Positions 1-10,700 of a DNA stretch of 64,000 bases are shown here, one piece after another. The stretch's first letter is position 1; each line of letters begins with the position of its first letter. The translations under genes and the position numbers were made by a program. The stretch covers positions 217,501 to 281,500 of the forward strand of contig JAUPFP010000068.1 in assembly GCA_036925085.1 (NCBI GenBank), in the 5' to 3' direction. The notes under the pieces were generated by a model. It was not told where the DNA came from. It ran no database searches and was given only the letters and a program-made list of their open reading frames with translations. This DNA comes from Brachycybe producta (lineage: Eukaryota; Arthropoda; Diplopoda; Playtdesmida; Andrognathidae).

Positions 1-670
1 AGCAACTGCAATTATGCTTTTTCTTATTAGAAAAGGCAGGTTAGAGAAGCTAGATGTCTTGGTTGCTATAAGTTGTCAACTAGAGTTCTAGCCTCTATTT
101 TTTAATTAGAAAGAACAATTTTTTTTATCTAAACAAGATTGTTGCTTCACAATTGGCACTTGGGCCACATATTGAGAAACATTCCGGTTGATATTACATC
201 AAAATCCGAGCCCTAATCATCATCATCATTAGAACAACTGCAACTATGATTTTTCTAAAGCCGATGCTACACATAGCAACAGTCAAGCAACAATATTAGT
301 TGTAGCAGTCACGTAGCAACAGTAGTTTCCCATTTGTTGCAAGCAACACCTATGATACATGTTGCAACGTTCATGAAACTTAGATGAAAGCAACAACCAA
401 TGAAACAAAGAGGTTGTGAGCCACAGACTGTCGACATTTTGTTTCGTCTCTTCCTCTTCTTCATCAGTTGAAAATTTGAAATAGTCATGTGATTATTCAA
501 GCCGTTTTTATTGGCTGTTGGCTGAAATGGTTGCTCGAAAATAGAACCAAGTTCTATTTGAAAATTCTGTTGCTTTCAATCTGTTAGCAACAATTTGGGT
601 TTGTTGCTGTTATGACAGATGTTGCAACTTTCATGAAACAATAGAGAAACACGGCTATAAATATTAGATA

Positions 671-916
671 CTAGTGGGGTAACCCGTCATAAATGACGGG
701 AGCAAAATTCACAAGCAATTGTGCGCATGCGCGTCATTTTTTCCTTTTTTTACTCCTTTCATTTCAATTTCAGTCACCCCCTCCCACTTTTCTCTCTCTC
801 CCCTTCTACACTTTCCAAAGGAAGAGTTCAACATACAGTTAACCTTGAGAAAAAAAAAACGGTTCATTTATTCAAATTTATATAAATTCCGCCGTGCTTC
901 AATGGTTTTTGTTACT

Positions 917-962
<46 letters not shown>

Positions 963-980
963 CTGGGATATTATATATAT
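671..980 (-). mobile_element. Helitron-like non-autonomous element
   Basis: Read on the minus strand it ends with an 8-bp-stem hairpin (CCCGTCAT/ATGACGGG), then TTACCCCA and CTAG followed by T, which is the 3' end structure of Helitrons. It contains the pyrimidine-rich core shared with the copies at 33016, 47216, 49384 and 56565 and a (CA)n run at about 918-959. The other end is AT-rich next to ACCTGGGATATT. No replicase/helicase coding is present. Confidence 0.6.
918..959. repeat. (CA)n microsatellite
   Basis: About 20 CA units inside the Helitron-like element. A shorter CA/CATA run lies at the same relative place in the copy near 47145-47180. Confidence 0.95.
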
Positions 981-1544
981 GAAAATAAATAAATATTTAT
1001 TCATCAAAATATTTATTTCAAGTTTTTTTAGTTTGAAAATCAATAAATTTTTAACCTAAAAATTCAACTTTTTTAAATTAGTGTGACCATAGGTCAAGCA
1101 AAATAGCCACTAGAAACCAGACTTTTACTGATTCCGAACTCAAAACATTACAATTATGATAAGAAATTCTATTTTTAGAAATATTGATAAGAAGATCATT
1201 GATTTTCTAAATGATGGAACCAATACTTGACACCTATAACTGAACAAGTTAACTGACAGTTTTTAAAAAAAAAAAATTCCCACAAATTTACGTACTAAAA
1301 ACTGACCAATTAGTGTCAGTCAGTCAGTTAACTGTAGGCTTTTAAGCATTTACTAAATACAAACTTACCAGTTAAACTGTCATTTTAATAATTTGAACGT
1401 TTTATGCATAAAATATAAAAGCAGTTTAACAGTTAACTGGTCAATTAAAAGTCCAGTTGACCACTCTGTACTGTGGGTCAGTAACTGCCCACATTTATAT
1501 CCTGTTTTCATTGCAAAAAACCTAACTGCAGTTAGCTAATACCT

Positions 1545-1792
1545 TGCACACACATACACAGTTAAATGCATTTAAATATTAAACACGTTCTACAGAGCCC
1601 TGTGAAGGACAAACAAACAATATGTCGAATTCAATTTATTCAGTTAATAATTATAAAAATATTGAGATTAAAGTCAATTTTTATTTGTGTTCATGTCCTT
1701 AACTGGATTCCGTATAATTCACCTAAACACATTTAACTTGAATTCATTTAACTCATGTATGTGTGTACAAGGTATTAGTAGGATTACAGTTA
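1545..1792. mobile_element. Palindromic MITE, TAATACCTTG family
   Basis: Ends are inverted: TAATACCTTGCACACAC on the left and TGTGTACAAGGTATTA on the right. A second copy, in the other orientation, is split by a Helitron-like element at 49187-50043, which makes this copy a useful empty site. Confidence 0.6.
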
Positions 1793-2262
1793 AATGCAGT
1801 TAGATAACCAGGATTGTATAGTTACTGGAATTAAATAAACAGTTTTTACTGATAACTGCAGTTAATAAGAATGGTTATTCTTAACTGTAGTTGGACAACC
1901 AGAATTATACTGTACTTAACTGTATTAGGATAACCAAGTTTATATAGTTATTGTTAACTGAAGTTAGATAAATAGAGTTTTAGTTAACTGTAGTCAATAA
2001 AGGGTTTTAGTTAACTATAGTCAAGCTAGAAGGTGTACTTTGACATGTTTCCATTTGAAAACCTTAACTGCAGTTAAATGTTTGTGTATCACTTCCTGTC
2101 ATGTTATTTAAAAGTCAAATTTGTGTTGAACTCGTTTTTAACCATACAGAAATATAGGTTGTACATATGCAGTTAACTTAACTACATTGCTGGCATTTTT
2201 TTTTTAAATAGGGTTAATTTACAATAGAAAATTAACTGCGATTATCTTTTATATCTGTACTT

Positions 2263-2632
2263 CAGCTCGTGGTTTTAAAGTGTAAATATCTCTTGAACTC
2301 TGGTTATTTCAGAGGCAAAATTACGAAAAACTTAAATATGTTTTAGAAACTAGAAGGGTAGCCATTGTCATGTTGACATCTTTTAAAATAAACTTTTTAT
2401 GTCAGTTTGAGAATGACTTAACTTTAATTAGATGATATTTTTTAATTTTTGCCCGTAAAAAGTTTATTTAGAAAGTTAATCATAATAATCAATATGAAAA
2501 TACGTTGAAGGCATTGATTGAGCTACCCATCTAGTTTCTAAAACACTTTCTATTTTTTTCCCCCCTCTGCATTTTGCTCCTTAAAGACAGAACCCGTCAG
2601 AAGTTCGAAAATCAGCTGTTCATGAACCACAG
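2263..2632. mobile_element. TTAA palindrome family copy
   Basis: Carries the family hallmarks: TTTTAGAAACTAGAAGGGTA on the left, an inverted counterpart ending in ATCTAGTTTCTAAAACAC on the right, and the internal arms around CTTTTTATGTCAGTTTGA. Confidence 0.75.
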
Positions 2633-3401
2633 GCCTTATTACAGAAATACAATAAAACTGTCATATGATGGTAAATAGTAGAGGTGGGGGACGAATCGTA
2701 AATTTTCTCGAATCCGAATCCTAAAAGGTTCTCCAATCTCTCGAATCCTTCATATATAAGAATCGTATATTATTCCTTAAGAAGATACAAATAAATGAAA
2801 TAATATTAAATATTAAATTAATAATAATAAAAAACAAGTGTGGCTTCACTCCGGGTCGCCCACAAGGTGATCCATTGGTGATCCGGATAACCACCGAAAT
2901 TGCAACAATCGCCGGTTTTTGTTGTTAGTGAACGCTGCTTCTATTGGACGTCAATTGGAGTTAAAACTAATTTTACCAAAGTTTTTAACAGGTTTTTTTA
3001 AAGGTTAGGATTCGAAAGATTCGAAAGACGGAAAAAAAAAACGCGAAGATTCGAGTTTACGAATCTCGAATATTTTGCAAGATTCGACGGATTCGAATGG
3101 CCCATCATCCCTAGTAAATAGTCATATCTAGCTCATAGCTTTAATTGGTAAAAGTCACAAAAGCGATTTACTAAATATTATCATGATGACATATTGTCAT
3201 ATGACTGTCATTGACTTATGTAAAAAATAATAGGACAATCATAAAATAATTGCACACAAGCAGTGAAATCATAAGGTATGAGAGTCATAATTTTACAACT
3301 TTTTTCTGTAATGAGGCCCTCTCCAATCAAAGACAAGCGTCACTATTTCTCTCTCTCTCTCTTTATCTCTGTATGAAACCCAAATTTAATCATATTAATT
3401 A

Positions 3402-3472
<71 letters not shown>

Positions 3473-3487
3473 TGTATGAGAGAGAGA
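3402..3487. repeat. (GA)n microsatellite
   Basis: Over 30 GA units with one CGA interruption. Both strands read as open frames of R/E or L/S repeats, which are artefacts. A shorter CT run lies at 3349-3372. Confidence 0.95.
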
Positions 3488-3736
3488 AATGATTAATATT
3501 TTTTTTGACAACACCAACATTAAGTCAGTGGGTGTCACTGACCGATTAATCACCTTTGCGATTATGTTCTCTGCCCAAAAAAGAAATCGAAATTGACCAA
3601 AGAGGAAATAAAAAGATGACCCAAATTTCACGCTTTTTTTTTAATTTATGAAACAAAATTATAATAACAAAGATTTGAAGCAAAAACAGCGCCGAATAAT
3701 AAAATCAAATAAATGAATGATGAATCCAGTCATTAC

Positions 3737-3944
3737 ACAGGCAATTAGAAAACGGGATGAACAGAAGTTGGCTCCGCCCTTTTGTATGACGACTGGCAAC
3801 TTCTAATTGCTTGGTTATGTAGTCTGACGTCACATGCTCCACCTTTTTCAACGTCGAACCACACAACAAACTAATTAGAAGTTGCCAGTCGTCATAAAAA
3901 GGGCGGAGCTAACTTCTGTTCGTCCCGTTTTCTAATTGTCTGTG
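3737..3944. mobile_element. CAATTAG palindrome (PalA), copy 1
   Basis: A roughly 208-bp long palindrome starting ACAGGCAATTAGAAA and ending CTAATTGTCTGT(G). It is flanked by an 8-bp direct duplication, GTCATTAC, on both sides. The arms hold AGAAGTTGGCTCCGCCC and its inverse, and the centre holds TGACGTCA. Confidence 0.8.
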
Positions 3945-3976
3945 TCATTACTGAATTATAGAGAAAAAAAAAACAA

Positions 3977-3991
3977 CCCCCCCCCCCCCCC
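3977..3991. repeat. Poly(C) tract
   Basis: A run of about 15 C residues. Similar G/C homopolymers occur at 43856-43873 and 54287-54302. Confidence 0.9.
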
Positions 3992-4139
3992 AATAGTTCA
4001 AAAATTACTCAGAAGCGCAGAAAATGGATTTAGAAAAAATTGATTTTCAGCTTTTATTCTGAAGTAAGGCAGAGAGAAACACAGAAAAAGCCCCGACTGA
4101 AAATTAATTTTTTTCAAATTTAAGCTATTTTTTAAAATA

Positions 4140-4405
4140 TAAAAAGTCACTCGAACTCTTGATTATTCTGTCTTTCAGGTCTGTCTTTCTTCTCAGGAAA
4201 AAAAAGACCTGAATGTCTTTTAGAAACTAGAAGAGCAAGCTTACTCACTTAAGAGCATTTTAATGTTGATTATCTTTTAAAATAAGCTTTTTATGCCAGT
4301 TTGAAATTTAAAATTTGTCTATAAAAAGTTTATTTTAAAAGATATATAGCAACATGAAATTACTCTTAAATGATTGAGCTATCCTTCTAGTTTCTAAACT
4401 GTGGT
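4140..4405. mobile_element. TTAA palindrome family copy
   Basis: AGAAACTAGAAGAGCAAGC on the left arm and an inverted TTCTAGTTTCTAA on the right, with the shared arm around AAAAAGTTTATTTTAAAAGA. Confidence 0.7.
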
Positions 4406-4494
4406 CAAAGAACCAGTAGAGAATATTTTTCTTGCAAGAAATTTTTTTAAAGGAGATAAGTGAAATTATGTGAAAATGAAAAGAGAAACTAGAA

Positions 4495-4712
4495 CGTATC
4501 TTAGAAAGTAGAAGGGTAACCCCAATCCCTATTTCATGGCTATTCATGTCGTCTGCTTAAAGTTGAATCATTTTCAAACTCTTCTATAAAAGGATTATTT
4601 TAAAAGTGACATAAGTGCTACCCTTCTAGTTTCTAACACAGTCAAATATCTTTTATTTTTTTTCCACCTGAAATTTCGAGATGTGTTTAGACTTTAAACC
4701 ACCTTAAACTGA
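4495..4712. mobile_element. TTAA palindrome family copy, shortened
   Basis: Starts at TTAGAAAGTAGAAGGGTAAC and ends with TTTAAACCACCTTAA. The outer left arm is missing. Confidence 0.65.
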
Positions 4713-4901
4713 TTATTATCGCCGAGATACCTGAGATATCGACACCTGATAGTAATCAAACATCTATAGCCTCTAACCAACCTCGATTAGAAAAAAGATT
4801 ACTTCACAATTGGCACTTGGGCCACAGATTGAGAAATATATTTGCTTGATTTTGCATGAAAATCCGAACTCAAAATTATCATATTCGCAATTGTAATTAA
4901 T

Positions 4902-5230
4902 TGAAGGGACACAACTGCAGTGAATTTTGCTATTTTGAACTATTTTTAAAAATGAAATTGAACTTTTGTTATGCAAAATTAAAGAAAGATAAAAACACAA
5001 AAAATTGAAATTTTTCAAACTTTTTTTTTGTTATTTTTGATAATTTACTATTCTAGTTTCTAGCACAACACTGCACAGTGAATCTTGCTATTTTGAACTA
5101 TTTTTTTTTAAATGAAATTGAACTTTTGTTATGCAAAATTAAAAGAAGATAAAAACACAAAAATTGGAAATTTTTCAAACTTTTTTTTGTTTTTTTTTGA
5201 TAATTTACTATTCTAGTTTCTAGCATAATA
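4902..5230. repeat. Two tandem ~160-bp copies
   Basis: TGAATTTTGCTATTTTGAAC near 4920 recurs as TGAATCTTGCTATTTTGAAC near 5080. The following ~140 bases match closely, each copy ending in CTATTCTAGTTTCTAGCA. This is a recent tandem duplication. Confidence 0.8.
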
Positions 5231-5623
5231 CTAGTTTCGTTTCAATAATAATTTTCTTAATATTTTCTTAAAATGACCATTCACTATGTGTGTGTGTGTT
5301 TTATGCGAAGGTATTTGAAACGTGTTGCAATTCTTTTTTTTTTTTTTTTCAATAATAATAATAAACAGAATAAATAACCTAAGTGGTTATAAACACATAG
5401 CGTGACATGTTCGTATTATTGACAGTGACATATGAAATATTAAAAGGTAGAAAAGGCAGCAGCCATTGAATTATGGCCTCCACCGCCATCCATACATAAC
5501 TCATCAATAACAGGACACACATTTATTGAATTGACGTTTTCGTGACAATGGTAACGAAGTCGGGTCTTTCGTCAACAAAACCAGTCACCACTATGTTGTG
5601 TGTCTTTCATCACTCCCCTCTCT

Positions 5624-6141
5624 CAGTTTCAAAATGAATTTTAAATAAAAGTATCTTAAAAAACTAGAATAGTAAAGGAGATTAAATTTCAAATTAAAAT
5701 TAAATTTCAATGCAGTTCACATGGGCTGCAATTGGGTCTTTTGTCCCTCTGTCACAGGTGTTCTTAACTGCTCGCAGGAATGATTTTTTTTCTCTCTCTC
5801 TCAGTTTCAAAATGAATTTTTTAAAAAAAAAGTATCTTAAAAACTAGAATAGTAAAGGAGATTAAATTTCAAATTTAAATTAAATTTCAATGCAGTTCAC
5901 ATGGGCTGCAATTGGGTCTTTTGTCCCTCTGTCACAGGCGTTCTTAACTGCTCGCAGGAATGTTTTTTTTTCTCTCTCTCAGTTTCAAAATGAATTTTTT
6001 AAAAAAAAAAGTATCTTAAAAACTAGAATAGTAAAGGAGATTAAATTTCAAATTTAAATTAAATTTCAATGCAGTTCACATGACTGCAATTGGGTCTTTT
6101 GTCCCTCTGTCACAGGCGTTCTTAACTGCTCGCAGGAATGA
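5624..6141. repeat. Three tandem copies of a 178-bp unit
   Basis: CAGTTTCAAAATGAATTTT begins at 5624, 5802 and 5980, a constant 178-bp period. Each unit contains CAATTGGGTCTTTTGTCCCT and CTTAACTGCTCGCAGGAATG. An inverted partial copy follows at about 6175-6240. The same unit core is seen again, inverted, near 19390. Confidence 0.9.
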
Positions 6142-7276
6142 TTTATCAAATTCAAATCAATTTTAAATTTGAAAAAAGAAGGCCTGTTACAGAGGGACAA
6201 AAATTACCAATTGCAGCCATGTGAACTGCATTGTCAAAACCCCAAAGATATAAAAACCCAATGTGTTCTGGTGAAGCCGAAATAATATATTATTAGAAAA
6301 TTAAAGAGTCCCCAATTAATTCATCCTCTGCAAGAGAGTTCCATTGTCTTATCACGTACCTAGGACCTAACACCTTATAATGTGAGTTGTAGGGCTCGGA
6401 TTTGTATGCAAAAAATCAACCAAATGTTTCTCAATTTGTGGCCCAAGTGCCAATTGTGAAGTAATTATAATCATCATTAGAGCAACTCCAATTATGGCTT
6501 TTTCAAATAAAAAAGGCTGGTTAGAGGCTAAAACTTTAGTTGACAACTGATAGTAAGCAGACATCTAGCCTTTAACCAGATTATTTGATTAGAAAAAAAA
6601 AACACAATTGTTAATGATGATGATTACTTCACAATTGGCACTTGGGACACAGATTGAGAAAGCATTTGCTTGATTTTTGCATAGAAATCCGAGCCCTACT
6701 GATTAGTAAAGACAACCAGAAAAAAAAGCGTTTTTTCAGTCCAAGAACCTGGTTAGAGAGCACAGAGTATAAGCGTGGACAATACATAGAGGCTAGTTTT
6801 ACGATTAGCCTCTGAAGACCTAGCCGCAAAGGTTGTCTCTCTAACCCAGTTCTTAACCTAAAAATAATTTGTTTCGGTTAAAGATCAAAATCAATCATTC
6901 TTTTTAAATAAAAAGACTAGTTAGAGGCTAGAGTTTTCTAATTAACAACCAGATACTAACGACTAGAAAACTATCTAGCCTCGAAAGAGGTCTTTTTATT
7001 GAAAAAAAAAAAAGCTTTAAAAATAACCTTTTATGGAAGTTTGAAATTCGTACTTTATAAAACGTTTATTTTGAACTATATCATCGTGAAAAATTGAAAA
7101 CAAGTTTAATTAGAACTTTATATTCATAAAAATAGATTAAAAATATTCGTTTACTATTCTAGTTTGTAACAAAAAATTTCTGTGCTTACAAATATTTTAA
7201 AAATCAATTTGAAAAAAAGTCTTATTTTCAATTTTGTATTTTTTTTAAAATAAAAAAGTCCAATTGGAACTTTACT

Positions 7277-7533
7277 GGGGGCGACTGAATAAGCGCCAAA
7301 TTGAACAAACGCCAAACTGAATAAGCGCCAAATGAAACAACCGCCAAACTGAATAACCGCCAAATTTTTGGCTTTTATTCAGTTTGGCGTTTCTTACATT
7401 TGGCGGTTATTCAGTTTGGCGCTTGTTCAGTTTGGCGTTTGTTCCATTTGGCTTTTATTCAGTTTGGCGTTTGTTCCATTTGGCGTTAGTTCAATTTGGC
7501 GCTTGTTCAATTTGGCGCTTGATCAGCGCCACC
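7277..7533. mobile_element. Foldback-type element of inverted 15-bp repeats
   Basis: The left half is a run of ~15-bp direct units (GAATAAGCGCCAAAT type). The right half is the same unit in inverse (TTTGGCGTTTGTTCA type). The whole is flanked by the 7-bp duplication CTTTACT (7270-7276, 7534-7540). This is the structure of foldback transposons. A fragment recurs at 7930-7980. No coding capacity is seen. Confidence 0.6.
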
Positions 7534-7763
7534 CTTTACTGATAATCAAAATACATTAAACTACATTTTGCTATTCTAGTTTCTAACACAGTATCAATTT
7601 TATTACGTGCGCTTAACAAATAAATTGTGACAATACTAAAAAAATAAATATTAAAGTGAACGCGTATTCTCTCGCCTCTTAACGGTCGATTCTAATTTCG
7701 AAATTCGATTTCTAAAAATCGATTTTCGATTTCTGTCCTTTTCTTAGGTCCGGCACCAATAAC

Positions 7764-10700
7764 ATGGATTCCTCATTGGCCAGCGTCCTAGGACTGGAAG
7801 ACGTTGGCAAAGGAGACGACAACGTCAATGTTGCCATCAGGTATAATACTAAGGCCGTTAGGCCCAGATTCAAGAAGAAAACTTGACACTTGAACTTTAA
7901 TCTTTGAACCCTTCTTAAACAAGGTTCTACCGTTAGGTGGCGCTTATTCAGGTTGGCGTTTGTTCAATTTGGCGCTTATTCTTGAACTCGGATTATTCTA
8001 ATCTTTCAGAAGGAAAATTCAAGAGAAACTATAGAGAAATATTTTAGAAACTAGAAGGGTAGCTCCATCACTTGAGGTTGGTTTTGCATGTTGATATCTT
8101 TTAAAAGAAATTTTAACAAAATAGTTTGCATAAAGTTGAGTCAATTTTCGAACTGACATTTTAAAAAAGCTTATTTTGAAAGATAATCAACATGAAAATA
8201 TCACTAAAAGATTGATCTACCCTTCTAGTTTCTAAAACACATTCAAGTTTCTCTTCATTTTTTTTTTTACCTGAAAGACAGAATAATCAAGAATTCGAGA
8301 GGCGTTTACAGCTTTAAAACCACCTTAAATCCCAAGGGAGATCAGATGGTTCAAAAGTTGAAGTGCCAAGTTTCCCTTCTTAAATGAAGTCCTTGATTAT
8401 TAATCAATTATTAATTATTTAATATTAATTATTAAACAATTAATATTAATTATTAAACAATTAATATTAAATATTAATCAATTAACATTAATTATTAATT
8501 AGAATCTGAAACTTATTTCAGAGTGAGGCCAATCTCAAAGGAACAACCTGGTGAAAATGACACCAAACATTTGATTTTTCCAGGACAAGGACAGATACAG
8601 GTTCAGTAGTACCTTCCTTACCCAAACCAAATCCTATTAGAAATCAATTTTCCAATAAATAACTGTAGCAAAAAAAAAATATTTCGCAGTTGATCAGATT
8701 GTCTGGACCAATATAGAAATATTGAAAATTGAACTTGCCTCCTCATAATAGTAAAAAAAAACTACTCTTGGTTCAAAACCAAAACAAATTTCCAAGCCAG
8801 TTTGAACCACACAACAATGTGTGACACCATCTTAACTAACCTAGAAATTACTTCCAAATAGCCTGACTCCATCTGAACCAGGGCCGGACTGGCTAGTGGT
8901 TGGCCCCAACGGCTATGAAATTGTGTTGGCCCCATTTTTTTAATTTATTTATTTTTGGCTCCCATTTTCTTTTGACCGCCAATTGACCGGCGATCGCCGG
9001 TCAGCCGGCCGGGCCAGTCCGGGCCTGATCTGAACGAACTTAACGAAGTTTTAAACAAGATTTAAAGCCATCCACGCGCAGTACAAGTTACAATTAACCG
9101 ACTTCTAAACGATCTGAACCACATCTAAAACAGTGCCAAACTGCCCCAACCACAACAATTCCAGAAAGCCCTAACCACAACAGTTCTAAACGGTGGAATA
9201 TAGATATTTGCCCTAAAGCCATTTTTGCCCTAAAAAGAAGGATCAGGCCCAGACACAGGCAATTAGAAATCGGGACATACAGAAGTTGGCTCCGCCCCTT
9301 TTTATGACGACCGGCAACTTCTAATTGGTTTGTTGTGTGGTTCGACGTTGAAAAGAGCGGAGCATGTGACGTCAGACTACATAACCAACCAATTAGAAGT
9401 TGCTGGTCGTCATAAAAAGGGGCGGGGCCAACTTCTGCATGTCCCGATTTCTAATTGCCTGTGGCTCGGACCGGAATGCATATTCGTAATCGAAAATATC
9501 ACGAGACAGGCACTCACATTATTCTATGAAAGGGTCCCATTTAGACCAGGCATTTAAACCAGGCATGTGCTACTTCAATTAAGAGTGTGGGCCGGATAGC
9601 GAATTTTAAATATATCCGCGGGCCATAAATTATAATCAGTGCCGCTGCGTGAGTATAAGGCGCCATTGTGCAAACTCTCATAAAGGGGGGACTTCTGGGG
9701 TCAGTTGAGCGCTCCTGATGCAAATTTTTAGAGCTTTTAAATATTTTTCGACTTTTAGCCGTTTTTGAAAAAACCCAAAAACTATAGTTTTAGCTTTTTA
9801 CCCCTTTTTTTCGAATTTTAAAAAAGATTCAACGATCTTTTTGCTTTTCCAAGCTTTTTGAGACTTCTGGGGCCAGTTGAGCGCTCCTGAGTCATGTTAA
9901 AAACTTTTAGAGTTTTTAAATATTTTTCGGCATTTAGTCGTTTTTTTGAAAAAAAGCCCAAAACTATAGTTTTAGCTTTTTACCCATTTTTTTCGAATTT
10001 TAAAAATTCTTGAGTCCTAGTGCTTTTCCAAGCTTTTTGGGACTTCTGAGGCCAAAAGTTGAGCACTCCTGAGTCAAATTTTTAGAGCTTTTAGAGCATC
10101 GAACATTTATTTCATTTTTGTTGTTGTTGTTACCCATTTTCGTGTTAAACGGTTTCCAAAGTAGTTCAGAAAAATAATACACAAGTAATATTCCACTGAA
10201 CCCCACTCCTCCACACAGACACTGACTGACTGTCCAATAGAAATTGAATTCTAAAATAAAATATACCCTAATAAACCTTTTTTATTGATCGGTGGTCAAG
10301 ATCAAATGACAACCTATTTTTAAAGTCCTTTCTTAAAAATATTGATTTTAAATGTTAAAGACTTAAAAAAAAAGCTCTCTTTGTTTTTCGAGTGTGACTC
10401 ATATTTCTGTGTGGCCTCAGGTGGCTTCCAAATAAATCCCAAATGACCAATGACCGGATTTTTTTCTACTTTCAAATATTACATACATACATATAGAGAG
10501 AGTGGTCGACACAGGCAGTTAGAAATCGGAGAGAACTTCAGTTGGCTCCACCCTTTTTTATGACGACCGGCAACTTCTACTAATTGGTTGGTTATGTAGT
10601 CTGACGTCACATGCTCTCCGCCCTTTTCAACGTTGAACCACACAAAAAAACCAATGTGGTTCGACGTTGAAAAGGGCGGAGCATGTGACGTCACACTACA

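Larger units (their letters stand above)
1..7763. other. Intergenic, repeat-rich, no gene seen
   Basis: No exon chain or recognisable protein was found on either strand. The stretch holds a Helitron-like element (671-980), a palindromic element with ends near 1545 and 1790, copies of the TTAA palindrome family, one CAATTAG palindrome, a three-copy 178-bp tandem repeat, a foldback element, and simple repeats. Open frames here are short and run through simple repeats. A motif of the type 'cacaattggcacttggg' recurs at about 150, 4803, 6440 (inverted) and 6633, marking one more dispersed family. Confidence 0.75.

Noticed and set aside
719..982. Open frame ending in a His/Thr repeat
   Set aside because: Frame runs through the Helitron-like core and a (CA)n tract; similar frames recur at each copy without conserved residues.
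3250..3631. Arg-Glu and Leu-Ser repeat open frames on both strands
   Set aside because: Products of the (GA)n microsatellite.
7154..7559. Open frames with repeated FQFGVxxIW units
   Set aside because: Translation of the foldback element's 15-bp units.
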